This document shows, piece after piece, positions 39,022-47,842 of a DNA stretch of 64,000 bases. Both the position numbers and the translations under genes were made by a program. The stretch is taken from the NCBI GenBank assembly GCA_002633315.1, contig NWBN01000014.1, positions 1 to 64,000 on the forward strand. Direction: 5' to 3'. This DNA comes from Bacteroidales bacterium Phil6. Lineage in GTDB: Bacteria > Bacteroidota > Bacteroidia > Bacteroidales > F082. The notes beneath the pieces were generated by a model. The model was not told the DNA's origin. It saw only the letters and a program-made list of their open reading frames with translations, and ran no database searches. How positions within the stretch are numbered: position 1 is the first letter of the stretch; the number at the start of each line of letters is the position of its first letter.

Positions 39022-41113
39022 TTGTCCCGGCATAATATCTTCTTCCGGCTTCTTTCTGTCTTTGTTCAGAAAAACAACTGATACGTTTCATATAACCTAT
39101 CACACGAGTCAGATAATCCACATCATCACTGTTGCAATGCGGACATTTTTTAAGATAACGTTTGTCGATATTGCCGCATACATTACAAATAGTATTAGGA
39201 ATATTGAAAGTAAAATAATTGCATCCTTCAGAAGCCATCACTCTGAGCAGTTGACGATATTGTTTAAACGACAGATGTTCATCGAGGTTAAGATGCAATG
39301 CCGAGCCTCCCGTAAGATGTTTTATATAACGTTCACCATGAAGTTTTATCTTATCTATAATGTTAACAGATTCATCTTCAACAATATAAAAATAACTATT
39401 ATAACAATCACGAGGCACCTTGTAACCATCTTCACGATCCCATTTAGCATGTTTCACACCAACATTCTCAGCCGGTATCATCTCGCAGTTAAACATGTGG
39501 CCATTACCTTTATAACGTTTATTATATCGTTCCACGAGGCCGAGTACATCTTCAACAAAATGCTGATATTCAGGATTATCATTTATTTTTATTCCAAGAT
39601 ATTCTGCGGCTTCCACCAAGCCGTTGACTCCTATTGTAAGATATTGTCTATCCATGGCTATATAACCGGCATCGAATAAAGGCAGCATACCTTTTGATTG
39701 AAGATAACGCAGATTTTCATCATAGGCGAGCTGTACTTTGTGCATGACATCTATTGTCTGTTCCACAAAACTCAGAAACGGCATTTTTTCTTTAACTTCA
39801 TATTGAATACAACGATTAAGATTGATTGTCAATACGCTTTTCGAACCCGTTGACACTCCTCCGGCGCCAAGAGTATAACTGAACTCATTATCCTGAATCT
39901 CATTTCTAAGACGGCAGCAACTGCTGAGAGAATCGGCATTATCACTGACATAAGTAAAGAAAGAATGTCCCTCTGAATACATCTCAGCCGTAAAATCGGC
40001 ATATTCCTTATCAGCCAAATCGCCGTCAGAAGAGAGAAGCGCCATTGTCTCGACAGGGAATGTCAACACTGCCTTTGTTCTTTCAGCATTAAACCATCGC
40101 ATAAAACGTTTCTGGAGCCAATTCAATGAATCCCAATGAGGTTTAGAACCATCAGGAAAATAAAAGTTTCCAAAAAGGCTTTCAAAATAATACTTGTCAT
40201 AATATGAAATATTCCAAAACACAGACTGAAAATTCCTTGCGCCGGTAGGCTGATTTATGGAATATACAATCTGTTCAAAGCAATCTGTAATAACCTTGTC
40301 GAGTGTTCTTTTACGCAACGACAAATCCACCACCTCATCAACACGATGGTAATAATCATCACCATACTCTTTTTGAATAAAATGATTCAGGTACATGAGA
40401 AATTCCGGAGTAGCACATGCACCGCTCAACATGCTGGAAACCATAAACACCATATTGACGAAGCCACCGCAAAACGATTTAAGATTAGTAGGACGAGTCG
40501 CATTACCGCCAATAGACTTCGTTCCTTCCAACAGCCAAGGATACATAGTAATACTTGCACAATAATTGGCTATACTTGTTTCATCATTTTTATATATGAA
40601 ATGATTGTTTAACAGATAAAGGTATCTGTCTGCCAATTCCTTACCATACATATCTTTTATTCTGTCACATAACATCCTTCTATTGAGACGAATAAAGTTG
40701 GACTTTGGCAATTCTCCTATCAATGTGGCAATATTCTTTTTCTCGACATTGGCATTTGCATCATATTTACTACCGGAAGCCGCATTACGGGCATTGCAGT
40801 AATTTATAAGAAAATCGAGTTTTTCTTTTACCTCTCTGTCTTCATAATGGCGTTGGCGATAAAGAATATAAGCTTTTGCAACATTATAATAACGTTCCGC
40901 CATCAAGGCATTTTCAACCTGATTCTGAATATCTTCTACAGATATACCATCATAGATATTCAATCGGGAAAGGATATTTGTAAGTATCTCTTGCGATGCA
41001 AAACCACCTACAGAAAGAAACGCTTTCTGTACTGCATTTTTTATCTTATCAACAGAAAAAGGGACTCTTTTTCCCGTTCTCTTAATAATATACAATTCAT
41101 CAAAAAAAGACAT
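39008..41113 (-). CDS. nrdD: anaerobic (class III) ribonucleoside-triphosphate reductase
   Basis: 701 residues from ATG 41113 (MSFFDELYIIKRTGKR). Oxygen-independent production of deoxynucleotides. An N-terminal ATP-cone, a central barrel, four C-terminal zinc cysteines (CNVCG, CPHC) and the glycyl-radical loop RVIGYM are visible. The frame extends to 41152, but those 13 residues are not family-like. Coupled to nrdG; supports an anaerobic lifestyle. Confidence 0.97.
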   Translation of the reverse strand: MSFFDELYIIKRTGKRVPFSVDKIKNAVQKAFLSVGGFASQEILTNILSRLNIYDGISVEDIQNQVENALMAERYYNVAKAYILYRQRHYEDREVKEKLDFLINYCNARNAASGSKYDANANVEKKNIATLIGELPKSNFIRLNRRMLCDRIKDMYGKELADRYLYLLNNHFIYKNDETSIANYCASITMYPWLLEGTKSIGGNATRPTNLKSFCGGFVNMVFMVSSMLSGACATPEFLMYLNHFIQKEYGDDYYHRVDEVVDLSLRKRTLDKVITDCFEQIVYSINQPTGARNFQSVFWNISYYDKYYFESLFGNFYFPDGSKPHWDSLNWLQKRFMRWFNAERTKAVLTFPVETMALLSSDGDLADKEYADFTAEMYSEGHSFFTYVSDNADSLSSCCRLRNEIQDNEFSYTLGAGGVSTGSKSVLTINLNRCIQYEVKEKMPFLSFVEQTIDVMHKVQLAYDENLRYLQSKGMLPLFDAGYIAMDRQYLTIGVNGLVEAAEYLGIKINDNPEYQHFVEDVLGLVERYNKRYKGNGHMFNCEMIPAENVGVKHAKWDREDGYKVPRDCYNSYFYIVEDESVNIIDKIKLHGERYIKHLTGGSALHLNLDEHLSFKQYRQLLRVMASEGCNYFTFNIPNTICNVCGNIDKRYLKKCPHCNSDDVDYLTRVIGYMKRISCFSEQRQKEAGRRYYAGTNEIL

Positions 41114-41183
41114 AACATAATCATTTAACAAAAAAACATCAGCATACAACAACTGGAGCGAGACACATATATCTGTTCTATAA

Positions 41184-42260
41184 TCAGTTAAACAACATAT
41201 AGTTAGGAATAATACCGGCAGTAAATGAGGATATCAAATCACCATCAGAAGTATAACGAAACACCTCTCCATTTTGAGTATAGTTTTTCACGTCTGCCAC
41301 ATATATTTCTCCATTTTCCGGAGACACACTCACGTTATAAAAATTTCGTGAACCAGCCAGTATGAAAGGAGCATCAGGCAAAGCCTTGTCATAAATCGAC
41401 ATCTTGTATAAATCCAAAGTACCATAGCCACCATTCAGAAAATATAGAATCTCTCCTGTATTGTCAACAGCCAATGACGAAGGATAGCTTTGGTTGTCAA
41501 ATCGGAAAACATCGACTACGGAACATGTCACCGGGTCAATGCGATACAAGGCAGGGTCTTTTTCTCCGGAATAACCACCGCTACATAGTACCCATATCAT
41601 TCCGTCAGCATCCGTTACGATACTGTTTGGTTCTTTAGAGACTTTAATCTCAGCAATATATGAATCAGAGTCAACATCTATGACCTGGACAGTCTCATTA
41701 GAGGTTTCCGGTACATAATAGTTTGACCAATTACATACAAAAATACGATTTCCAAGACTTACCATTCTATCCGTAGTATTTCCTGTCTCCACAAAGCCTG
41801 TCACTTTCATTTCATTCATATCGACAATCCACAGACCGGTTCGTTCAAGGTCGGAAACATAAGCCTTATTGTCTTTAGCAGGAATCATATAACGAGGAGA
41901 GTTTAAATTATCCAACTTTGCCTGATATTTAACAGTTCTTGCATCGACTTTATAAATATACCCACTATTATTCACCACAATAAACAAGCTATTGCCATAA
42001 AGACACAGAGACTGTGCAATATCGCCGACAGGCGCCATATTTGCCTTATAAAAAATATTGTTTCCAACAGTATCTGCAACATTATCATAGAATGTCAATG
42101 AAGAATTGGCATAAGTAAATGTACCTTCATTCAACACAAATACTCCTTTCCCAATCTCATTGTTATAATTTGGATTATCAATAGTTTTTTTATTACATGA
42201 AGTCAACAATGCCGAAAATATCAGCAATGCAATACAAATATTTACAAAAATCTTTTTCAT
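41184..42260 (-). CDS. BtuG-like B12-binding surface lipoprotein (beta-propeller)
   Basis: 358 residues. Lipoprotein signal with Cys22 (FSALLTSCNKK), then YncE/DUF5074-like propeller repeats (GKGVFVLNEGTFTYANSSLT; SLCLYGNSLFIVVNNSGYIY; PNSIVTDADGMIWVLCSGG). It is the last gene of the cobalamin-riboswitch operon, 16 nt after the BtuB-like receptor. In gut Bacteroides, BtuG lipoproteins of this type sit on BtuB and bind B12 very tightly; the same role is inferred here from family and context. Confidence 0.85.
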   Translation of the reverse strand: MKKIFVNICIALLIFSALLTSCNKKTIDNPNYNNEIGKGVFVLNEGTFTYANSSLTFYDNVADTVGNNIFYKANMAPVGDIAQSLCLYGNSLFIVVNNSGYIYKVDARTVKYQAKLDNLNSPRYMIPAKDNKAYVSDLERTGLWIVDMNEMKVTGFVETGNTTDRMVSLGNRIFVCNWSNYYVPETSNETVQVIDVDSDSYIAEIKVSKEPNSIVTDADGMIWVLCSGGYSGEKDPALYRIDPVTCSVVDVFRFDNQSYPSSLAVDNTGEILYFLNGGYGTLDLYKMSIYDKALPDAPFILAGSRNFYNVSVSPENGEIYVADVKNYTQNGEVFRYTSDGDLISSFTAGIIPNYMLFN

Positions 42261-42276
42261 ATTATCTAAATTTAAA

Positions 42277-44199
42277 TTATAATTTATATCCTATCATCAC
42301 TTCCCAACTTATTCCCGGCATAGCTCGCCAAAGAACAGCCTGATAATCGACGTTAGTAAAATTATTAAGACGTGCTTCTATGTTAAATTTACAAATCTGT
42401 TTTCCAAAACTGAGATGGTGCAACATATAAGGGTCCAACTGAAAAGCAAAAAACTCATCATCATTCATAGAAGTATTACGTCTGCCGGTAAACTCCATGG
42501 TATATGAAACATTCCATGTTTTCCAACGAGCAGACAAAAAAGCATTGGCATGATGTTTTGGTATATATATCAATTGTTTCCCTTTCGTATTCTGCAATTC
42601 CGCCATTTCACTCATATCAGATGTACTGCTATATACATAATTACCTGACAATGAGAGGTTCAAGTCCTTAAATGAATAATCAAGACCAACATGGAGCTCT
42701 AAACCGTATGCAAGTACCTCAGATACATTTTCAGGTATCCAGTAACGATAAGTTGTTGGTACCCATTGTATCCAATCATTAACCATTGAATAATAAATAC
42801 CAAGTTGCGACTCTATTTTCAATCTTTTAATTTCTTTCTGATATTTCAGATTAAAATCCCATGTTTTACCATTTTCCGGTTTAAGTTCCGGATTACCACC
42901 CGGAGTCCAGTATAAATCATTAAGGCTCGGACTTCTATAGTTGTGACTATAACCAACATTAGCCGATAATTCTTTGATATTAAAGAAAACATAAGACAAT
43001 GTTGCAGTAGGAAAAAGACCTACATTAGTACCATCGACGATATCATTACGCAATGTCAAACGCAAGTTCAGATTACCCAATAATTTCCCGTTGACTGCAG
43101 CATAGATCGACAAAATATTACGTTTCTTCAGGCTATCATAATTATCAGCTTTCACATGTTCGTTATCCCACTGTATTTTAGCATGAAGATTCCAACGAAG
43201 AGCGAGCCTTTGCTCCAAATCCACTATATTAAAAAAAGAAAATGCATCATTATCGGTATTAACAGTTGTCACCGGATGACCGTCAGAAGTATATGATTGA
43301 AGGAAATAATGCTGTTGTTCATAAAAACACGCCGTTTTCAACATCAGATAGCCGGTATTCCAATAATACTTGTAAGAAATGAAATTGCGTGAAAAGACAT
43401 TTTCATTATATTCCTTAGTATTGTCATTGTTGACATTGGGCATTATCTGAGGTTGGTTTCTGTAACTCCACTGATTCCATGACACTACTGACAACAGAGA
43501 ATTTTTAAACTTGAACTCTGCTTCCGGCATGACTCCATAATCAACGAAGTCGGCATTTTTTTGTCTCATGGCTTGATGAGGAATAAGAGCCACATTATTA
43601 TATTCAAAATCATTGTCTGATGAATTACGATATGCTTTTACCCTAACAAAACATTTTTCGGCAGAATATCCCAATGTCAGATAAGAACCAATAGAATTAA
43701 AACTGCCATAACTTTGTTTAAGATCCAATATCAAGCCATCACCATAATATCCGTTATTTTCAATATTGACTACGCCACCGAGACCTCCGCTATTTGAAGA
43801 AGTCCTGCTCCCCCACTGCAAAGCTATATTGTCAGTCATGAAAACAGGTATGGTACTAAAATCGACCTGTCCCAAAGAAGGAGTATTAAGTCTGAAACCA
43901 TTCCACAACACGAGGGTGTGGCTTGGCGTAGTACCTCTGAATGAAGCCGTGGCAAGGCCTCCGGGACCATAAGTCTTAATAAAAACAGGACTATGCTGTA
44001 TTAAAAGTTGAGACATGGAGACGGTATTAAGCCGTTTTATCAATGAAGGATCCATAGAACGTTCCATAGAAGCCTCTGCTGTCTTTTTCAAAGGAGAATC
44101 CACAACTTCCACTGTCTGAAGTACTATGGTATCCTGCGCCTTTGCCACAAAAACAAACAACATCAACGACAAAACGACAAAACACCTTTTCATCATCAT
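42277..44199 (-). CDS. btuB: TonB-dependent outer-membrane receptor, BtuB-like
   Basis: 640 residues. Signal peptide, a short N-terminal segment (DTIVLQTVEVVDSP), plug domain (SFRGTTPSHTLVLWNGFRL; NSGGLGGVVNIEN) and a barrel ending in SWEVMIGYKL. Its place downstream of a cobalamin riboswitch and upstream of a BtuG-like gene identifies cobalamin (or a corrinoid) as the likely substrate. Its ATG overlaps the stop of the previous gene. No periplasmic-binding protein or BtuCD permease is in the window. Confidence 0.9.
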   Translation of the reverse strand: MMMKRCFVVLSLMLFVFVAKAQDTIVLQTVEVVDSPLKKTAEASMERSMDPSLIKRLNTVSMSQLLIQHSPVFIKTYGPGGLATASFRGTTPSHTLVLWNGFRLNTPSLGQVDFSTIPVFMTDNIALQWGSRTSSNSGGLGGVVNIENNGYYGDGLILDLKQSYGSFNSIGSYLTLGYSAEKCFVRVKAYRNSSDNDFEYNNVALIPHQAMRQKNADFVDYGVMPEAEFKFKNSLLSVVSWNQWSYRNQPQIMPNVNNDNTKEYNENVFSRNFISYKYYWNTGYLMLKTACFYEQQHYFLQSYTSDGHPVTTVNTDNDAFSFFNIVDLEQRLALRWNLHAKIQWDNEHVKADNYDSLKKRNILSIYAAVNGKLLGNLNLRLTLRNDIVDGTNVGLFPTATLSYVFFNIKELSANVGYSHNYRSPSLNDLYWTPGGNPELKPENGKTWDFNLKYQKEIKRLKIESQLGIYYSMVNDWIQWVPTTYRYWIPENVSEVLAYGLELHVGLDYSFKDLNLSLSGNYVYSSTSDMSEMAELQNTKGKQLIYIPKHHANAFLSARWKTWNVSYTMEFTGRRNTSMNDDEFFAFQLDPYMLHHLSFGKQICKFNIEARLNNFTNVDYQAVLWRAMPGISWEVMIGYKL

Positions 44200-45167
44200 T
44201 TCTTAATCATTTTTTTATTGACAATACGACCATCAATAAACAAACGAATGACGTAACAGCCGGGGTGCAAATCTGCAGTTGCAACTCGTGTTACACCTGA
44301 AGACAAAGATTTATGTATAACGACTTGCCCCATAATATCATACACGGCACAATCGGCATTTTCTGAAATATCAAACACAATAAAATCATGGAACGGATTA
44401 GGATAAACCATTCTGTCAGCAACATTAATCTCCGTCAGGGCATTATGCAACACATCATGTATCACACCTACTGCATCAGCATCGAATCCCGAAGAAAAAA
44501 ACGGTGTTGGCCATGGATCATTAACAATATTGCCATTGGAATCATAAGTAGAATATTGAGGGTTGATAGAGCCGACCACATCGATTATGCGCACATAACG
44601 CACATTATTTTTGTCGAGCAAAGGAGAATCCTCCACATCGTCAAGGTCAAAGGGAGTGCCATACAAGGCTCTGTATTTGCCGGCGAAATTATGTATCAGA
44701 GTGGCATCTATAGTACCATAGCCATCAATTTGAGTATCAGTCTGTGTCAATGACACTGCCGGGAATCTGAAATAATTGATTCCATCAGAGCTAACCTCTA
44801 CGAAAGCGAGTTCAAGGAAGTCATCATCGAAAGAATTCTCAAAGACGGCAAAATCTGGCCCCGGTGCATTACATATCGGAGATTCAAAAGAGAACACAGC
44901 AACTCCTCCATCTCCAAGGCTCACAACATTGTTGTCAGCCTTTCCGCACCCTGCAGTTTCATCACCATAGGAAGCATATCCGAGCGAAGGATTGCCGAGC
45001 TGTTGCAACCCGCGTTCTATCACACATGAAGTCGCCCATCCCACAAAAACTGATGAGTCACAATGTATGGCAGTACTGCCATCCTGTCCTGCCGGAGGTG
45101 CATACTGTGCATTCACAACAACAGGAAGGATGGACAATAACAGACAAAATAATATGATTTTTCTCAT
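44196..45167 (-). CDS. T9SS-secreted surface protein of the B12 operon
   Basis: 323 residues. Signal peptide (IILFCLLLSILPVVVNA), then a beta-rich domain with several cysteines (CDSSVFVGWATSCVIERG; CGKADNNVVSLGDGGVAVF; GPDFAVFENSFDDDF), and a C-terminal type A sorting domain (VYPNPFHDFIVF up to RIVNKKMIKK), so it is probably exported through T9SS and attached at the surface. Proteins like this occur in B12-regulated loci of Bacteroidetes; direct corrinoid binding is inference. Overlaps the btuB-like start. Confidence 0.8.
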   Translation of the reverse strand: MRKIILFCLLLSILPVVVNAQYAPPAGQDGSTAIHCDSSVFVGWATSCVIERGLQQLGNPSLGYASYGDETAGCGKADNNVVSLGDGGVAVFSFESPICNAPGPDFAVFENSFDDDFLELAFVEVSSDGINYFRFPAVSLTQTDTQIDGYGTIDATLIHNFAGKYRALYGTPFDLDDVEDSPLLDKNNVRYVRIIDVVGSINPQYSTYDSNGNIVNDPWPTPFFSSGFDADAVGVIHDVLHNALTEINVADRMVYPNPFHDFIVFDISENADCAVYDIMGQVVIHKSLSSGVTRVATADLHPGCYVIRLFIDGRIVNKKMIKK

Positions 45168-45168
45168 T

Positions 45169-46353
45169 TTACTTTACCATGAGTTTATACATCCTATTGA
45201 CATCAGAACCATTAATCCATATTACATATAATCCAGAAACGAGGTCACTTACTGATAATGTAATCTCCTTCATTCCATTGACATACACTTTTCTGCTGTC
45301 ATAGATTCTTCCCTGCAAATCAACAACTGAGACATTCAACACTTCATTGTCGGCAGCAAGCGACAATTTACATATATCAGAAGCCGGATTGGGAAACATC
45401 GATAACAAAAACTGCAGATTATCTGCAATATCGTTGTACTGAGTCACCGGTATCACCGGCTGAGTCCAAACATAAACCCAATTACCGAGGTCAGTAGCAC
45501 ATGACTCATCGCCCCATTTTATATAATCTCCATTGACGACAGTCTGTTCTGTAAAAGAATACATAGACATAGTACCATTCAACAAATAAAGCCAATATTG
45601 ACCGTAGAGTGTCAAATCATACTGTTCATCTGAATATGTCAAATTGGTAAGAAAACCTGCAGATTCCTGATAGGCGAAGCGTTCATCTTCGGCAGCGATG
45701 GCATCCATCACATCTTTAACTACTACACTTTCTCCATCAAAACGGTAGCCCCAGGCCAAAGCCACATTGGGATTGTTCCAATTTACGATGAAGATGACTT
45801 CGTTATCTCCCTCTCCTATCCAATAAAGTATATCTTCTGCAGCAATAGTGGCATCATCGGCAAGAGGATATACCGGAGCCACCTCTTTAGTCCATACGTA
45901 AATCCAATCTCCTACGATAGTACTACAAGACTCGTCACCCCATTTAATATAATCACCATCTGAGACCAGTTCAGTATCAAAATAATTCATTGCCATAGTG
46001 CCATTGACAAGGTATAGCCAATATTGACCACTGAGAGAGAGATTGAGAGTACCATTGTCAAATGTCAAATCATTAACCATAGTTCCGGCATGCTGATAAG
46101 CAAAACGTTCATCGGCAGCTGCAATATCATCCATAATAGTTTTTACAGTCACCATTTCATCTGAAAAACGGTAGCCCCAAGCCAAAGCCGTATCCGGGTC
46201 ATTCCAATTAACGATAAAGACCACCTCATTATCGCCATCACCTATCCAAAAACGGATCTCATCCGGTGAGATAGAAGCATCTTGTTGAGCATTAAGGTGC
46301 AACATCGGGAACATCATTCCCAAAATAAAAAACAAAGTAAATTTTTTTAACAT
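45169..46353 (-). CDS. T9SS-secreted tandem-repeat protein of the B12 operon
   Basis: 394 residues. Signal peptide (1-22), two copies of a domain of about 140 residues (about 28-165 and 173-305), and a T9SS type A sorting tail (MFPNPASDICKLSL up to MYKLMVK). Each copy has WIG(D/E)GDNEV(V/I)FIVNWN, ALAWGYRF, DERFAYQ, L(S/Y)GQYWLYL(V/L)NGTM and DYIKWGDESC, all rich in Trp, Tyr and Asp. Family not securely recognised. It is the first gene after the cobalamin riboswitch, which implies a role in corrinoid capture. Confidence 0.8.
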   Translation of the reverse strand: MLKKFTLFFILGMMFPMLHLNAQQDASISPDEIRFWIGDGDNEVVFIVNWNDPDTALAWGYRFSDEMVTVKTIMDDIAAADERFAYQHAGTMVNDLTFDNGTLNLSLSGQYWLYLVNGTMAMNYFDTELVSDGDYIKWGDESCSTIVGDWIYVWTKEVAPVYPLADDATIAAEDILYWIGEGDNEVIFIVNWNNPNVALAWGYRFDGESVVVKDVMDAIAAEDERFAYQESAGFLTNLTYSDEQYDLTLYGQYWLYLLNGTMSMYSFTEQTVVNGDYIKWGDESCATDLGNWVYVWTQPVIPVTQYNDIADNLQFLLSMFPNPASDICKLSLAADNEVLNVSVVDLQGRIYDSRKVYVNGMKEITLSVSDLVSGLYVIWINGSDVNRMYKLMVK

Positions 46354-46461
46354 AATTTAATAGTTTTAAGGTTTTAAAAATAATTTCCTCAAAACTTTTA
46401 GGATAAAACCATCGAAAGTCAAATTTTTTCGACACGCTTTTGTCCCGAAAGCTTTGTTGTC

Positions 46462-46630
46462 AATGACAGATGGCAGGTCTTCTGACTTACTTCCAACTGA
46501 GACCGCCTTCCCGTGTATTTTGGGACACACAGTGACATAATAGTCTCAGCTACAAAAGATCACAGCAGCGGGAACTGTCCGGGATTCACACCCGATTCCC
46601 TATTAAGTCCTTACGGACACCACTTATCGT
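46462..46630 (-). promoter_or_regulatory. cobalamin (AdoCbl) riboswitch
   Basis: On the minus strand the conserved core reads in order: GGTGTCC, TTAATAGGGAATCGGGTG, GAATCCCGGACAGTTCCCG, CTGCTGTGA, and the closing AGTCAGAAGACCTGCC. These are the hallmark blocks of the B12 riboswitch. It lies about 110 nt upstream of the tandem-repeat protein gene and should repress the operon when cobalamin is plentiful. A TATTTTTG -7 box (46641-46634) sits immediately upstream, so the riboswitch begins almost at the transcription start. Confidence 0.95.
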
Positions 46631-46633
46631 CTG

Positions 46634-46641
46634 CAAAAATA
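46634..46641 (-). promoter_or_regulatory. -7 box of the B12 operon
   Basis: TATTTTTG on the minus strand just upstream of the riboswitch core. No TTG at the standard distance. Confidence 0.5.
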
Positions 46642-46803
46642 CATCAAATTGTCAAATCTTAATAATTAAGTTCAAAATATTTTTATTAACAGCATATTGT
46701 TAATTAAAACTGTCTATCAAAAATATTTTTCAAAAAAAACAATGCGATACAAAATAATTGGTAATTTTACAACGTAAAATTTATGGAACAAAATGTTATA
46801 ATT

Positions 46804-47094
46804 ATGGCAAGACTCCGCATTTATATTATTGTAGCGATATCATTATGTATCATCACAGGCATATCATCATGTGCTTCAAAAAGCAATTATCCATATTCGA
46901 TAACATATAATAAAAACTACACCCATGAAAGAGCCTCATCGCCAACAATACGTCCTGTTGAACCCAAGAAAGAGAATGCAATCAGCAATTTCAATGTAAA
47001 ACCCAAGAAGAGTAAATACATGGGACAAAAAGCCACTGCCAAAAAGAAAGGCGGCAGTAACAGCATTCGTCATAAAACCTTAGGACAACAATAA
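46804..47094 (+). CDS. small lipoprotein of unknown function
   Basis: 96 residues from ATG 46804. Lipoprotein signal MARLRIYIIVAISLCIITGI followed by SSC (Cys23), then a basic, Lys-rich and presumably disordered tail (KKSKYMGQKATAKKKGG). An alternative ATG at 46783 would add seven residues. A near-consensus -7 box (TAATTTTA) lies at 46762-46769. No family recognised. It is convergent with the YwqK gene, stop codons abutting. Confidence 0.6.
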   Translation: MARLRIYIIVAISLCIITGISSCASKSNYPYSITYNKNYTHERASSPTIRPVEPKKENAISNFNVKPKKSKYMGQKATAKKKGGSNSIRHKTLGQQ

Positions 47095-47823
47095 TCAAAG
47101 TCTTTTCTCACCTTTTTTATATTCTTTCATACTACCGGAAAGAGAGCCTTTTTTATAGTTGGCTTCTGTTTTTACACTTCCATCCTCATAAAACTCATAA
47201 GCCATACCATTTTGTACGTTGTTAGAGAACATCTTGCGTGATTTCACAGTACCGTTATCATAATAAGTCTCTTGCAGTCCTTCAAAAAGTCCGTCCTTAT
47301 AATTATAAGCAGCATATTTCGAGCCTTGTTCTCTATCAGCATAATTGTACCATATCGTAAGACCATCGCGGAAGCCATTTTTATAGTTAGACTCTTCCTG
47401 AATCGGGCCTCTGTCGTAACAAATAACCGAAGGTCCATGTAAAACTCCATTAAGATACGAAAATGATTTTGCGAGGCGGCCACCTTTATACCATTGATAA
47501 TAAACCCCATTCATCTCTCCGTCCTTATATTCGATTTTTTTCAACAGAGATGCCTGTTTGTCAAACTCAAGAAACAATCCATCTTTTTTACCATTTTTAA
47601 ATTGAATGATAAAATGAGGCACTTCCGTTTTAGAATAGGTCTCAACCCAGGTACCATTCTTCTTACCATTCAACACTTCACCTTCAATGGTGATATCACT
47701 ACTATCATCAAGATATTTACCATCAGGTTTACCGGCAACATCGACATATTCAATACGTTGGGCAAACATTGAAATACAAGACAATACAAAAGCGAAAGTA
47801 AAAAACAATTTTCTGCAATTCAT
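47095..47823 (-). CDS. exported YwqK/MORN_2-repeat protein
   Basis: 242 residues. Signal peptide (LFFTFAFVLSCISMFAQ) and about eight short repeats such as YKDGEMNGVYYQWYKGGRLAKS and YYDNGTVKSRKMFSNN. A second member of the repeat family seen at 27414-28088, here without a lipobox at the cleavage site. It follows the Nfn-like gene by 19 nt. No toxin partner; function unknown. Confidence 0.82.
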   Translation of the reverse strand: MNCRKLFFTFAFVLSCISMFAQRIEYVDVAGKPDGKYLDDSSDITIEGEVLNGKKNGTWVETYSKTEVPHFIIQFKNGKKDGLFLEFDKQASLLKKIEYKDGEMNGVYYQWYKGGRLAKSFSYLNGVLHGPSVICYDRGPIQEESNYKNGFRDGLTIWYNYADREQGSKYAAYNYKDGLFEGLQETYYDNGTVKSRKMFSNNVQNGMAYEFYEDGSVKTEANYKKGSLSGSMKEYKKGEKRL

Positions 47824-47842
47824 AATAACAAGTCTTTAAATA

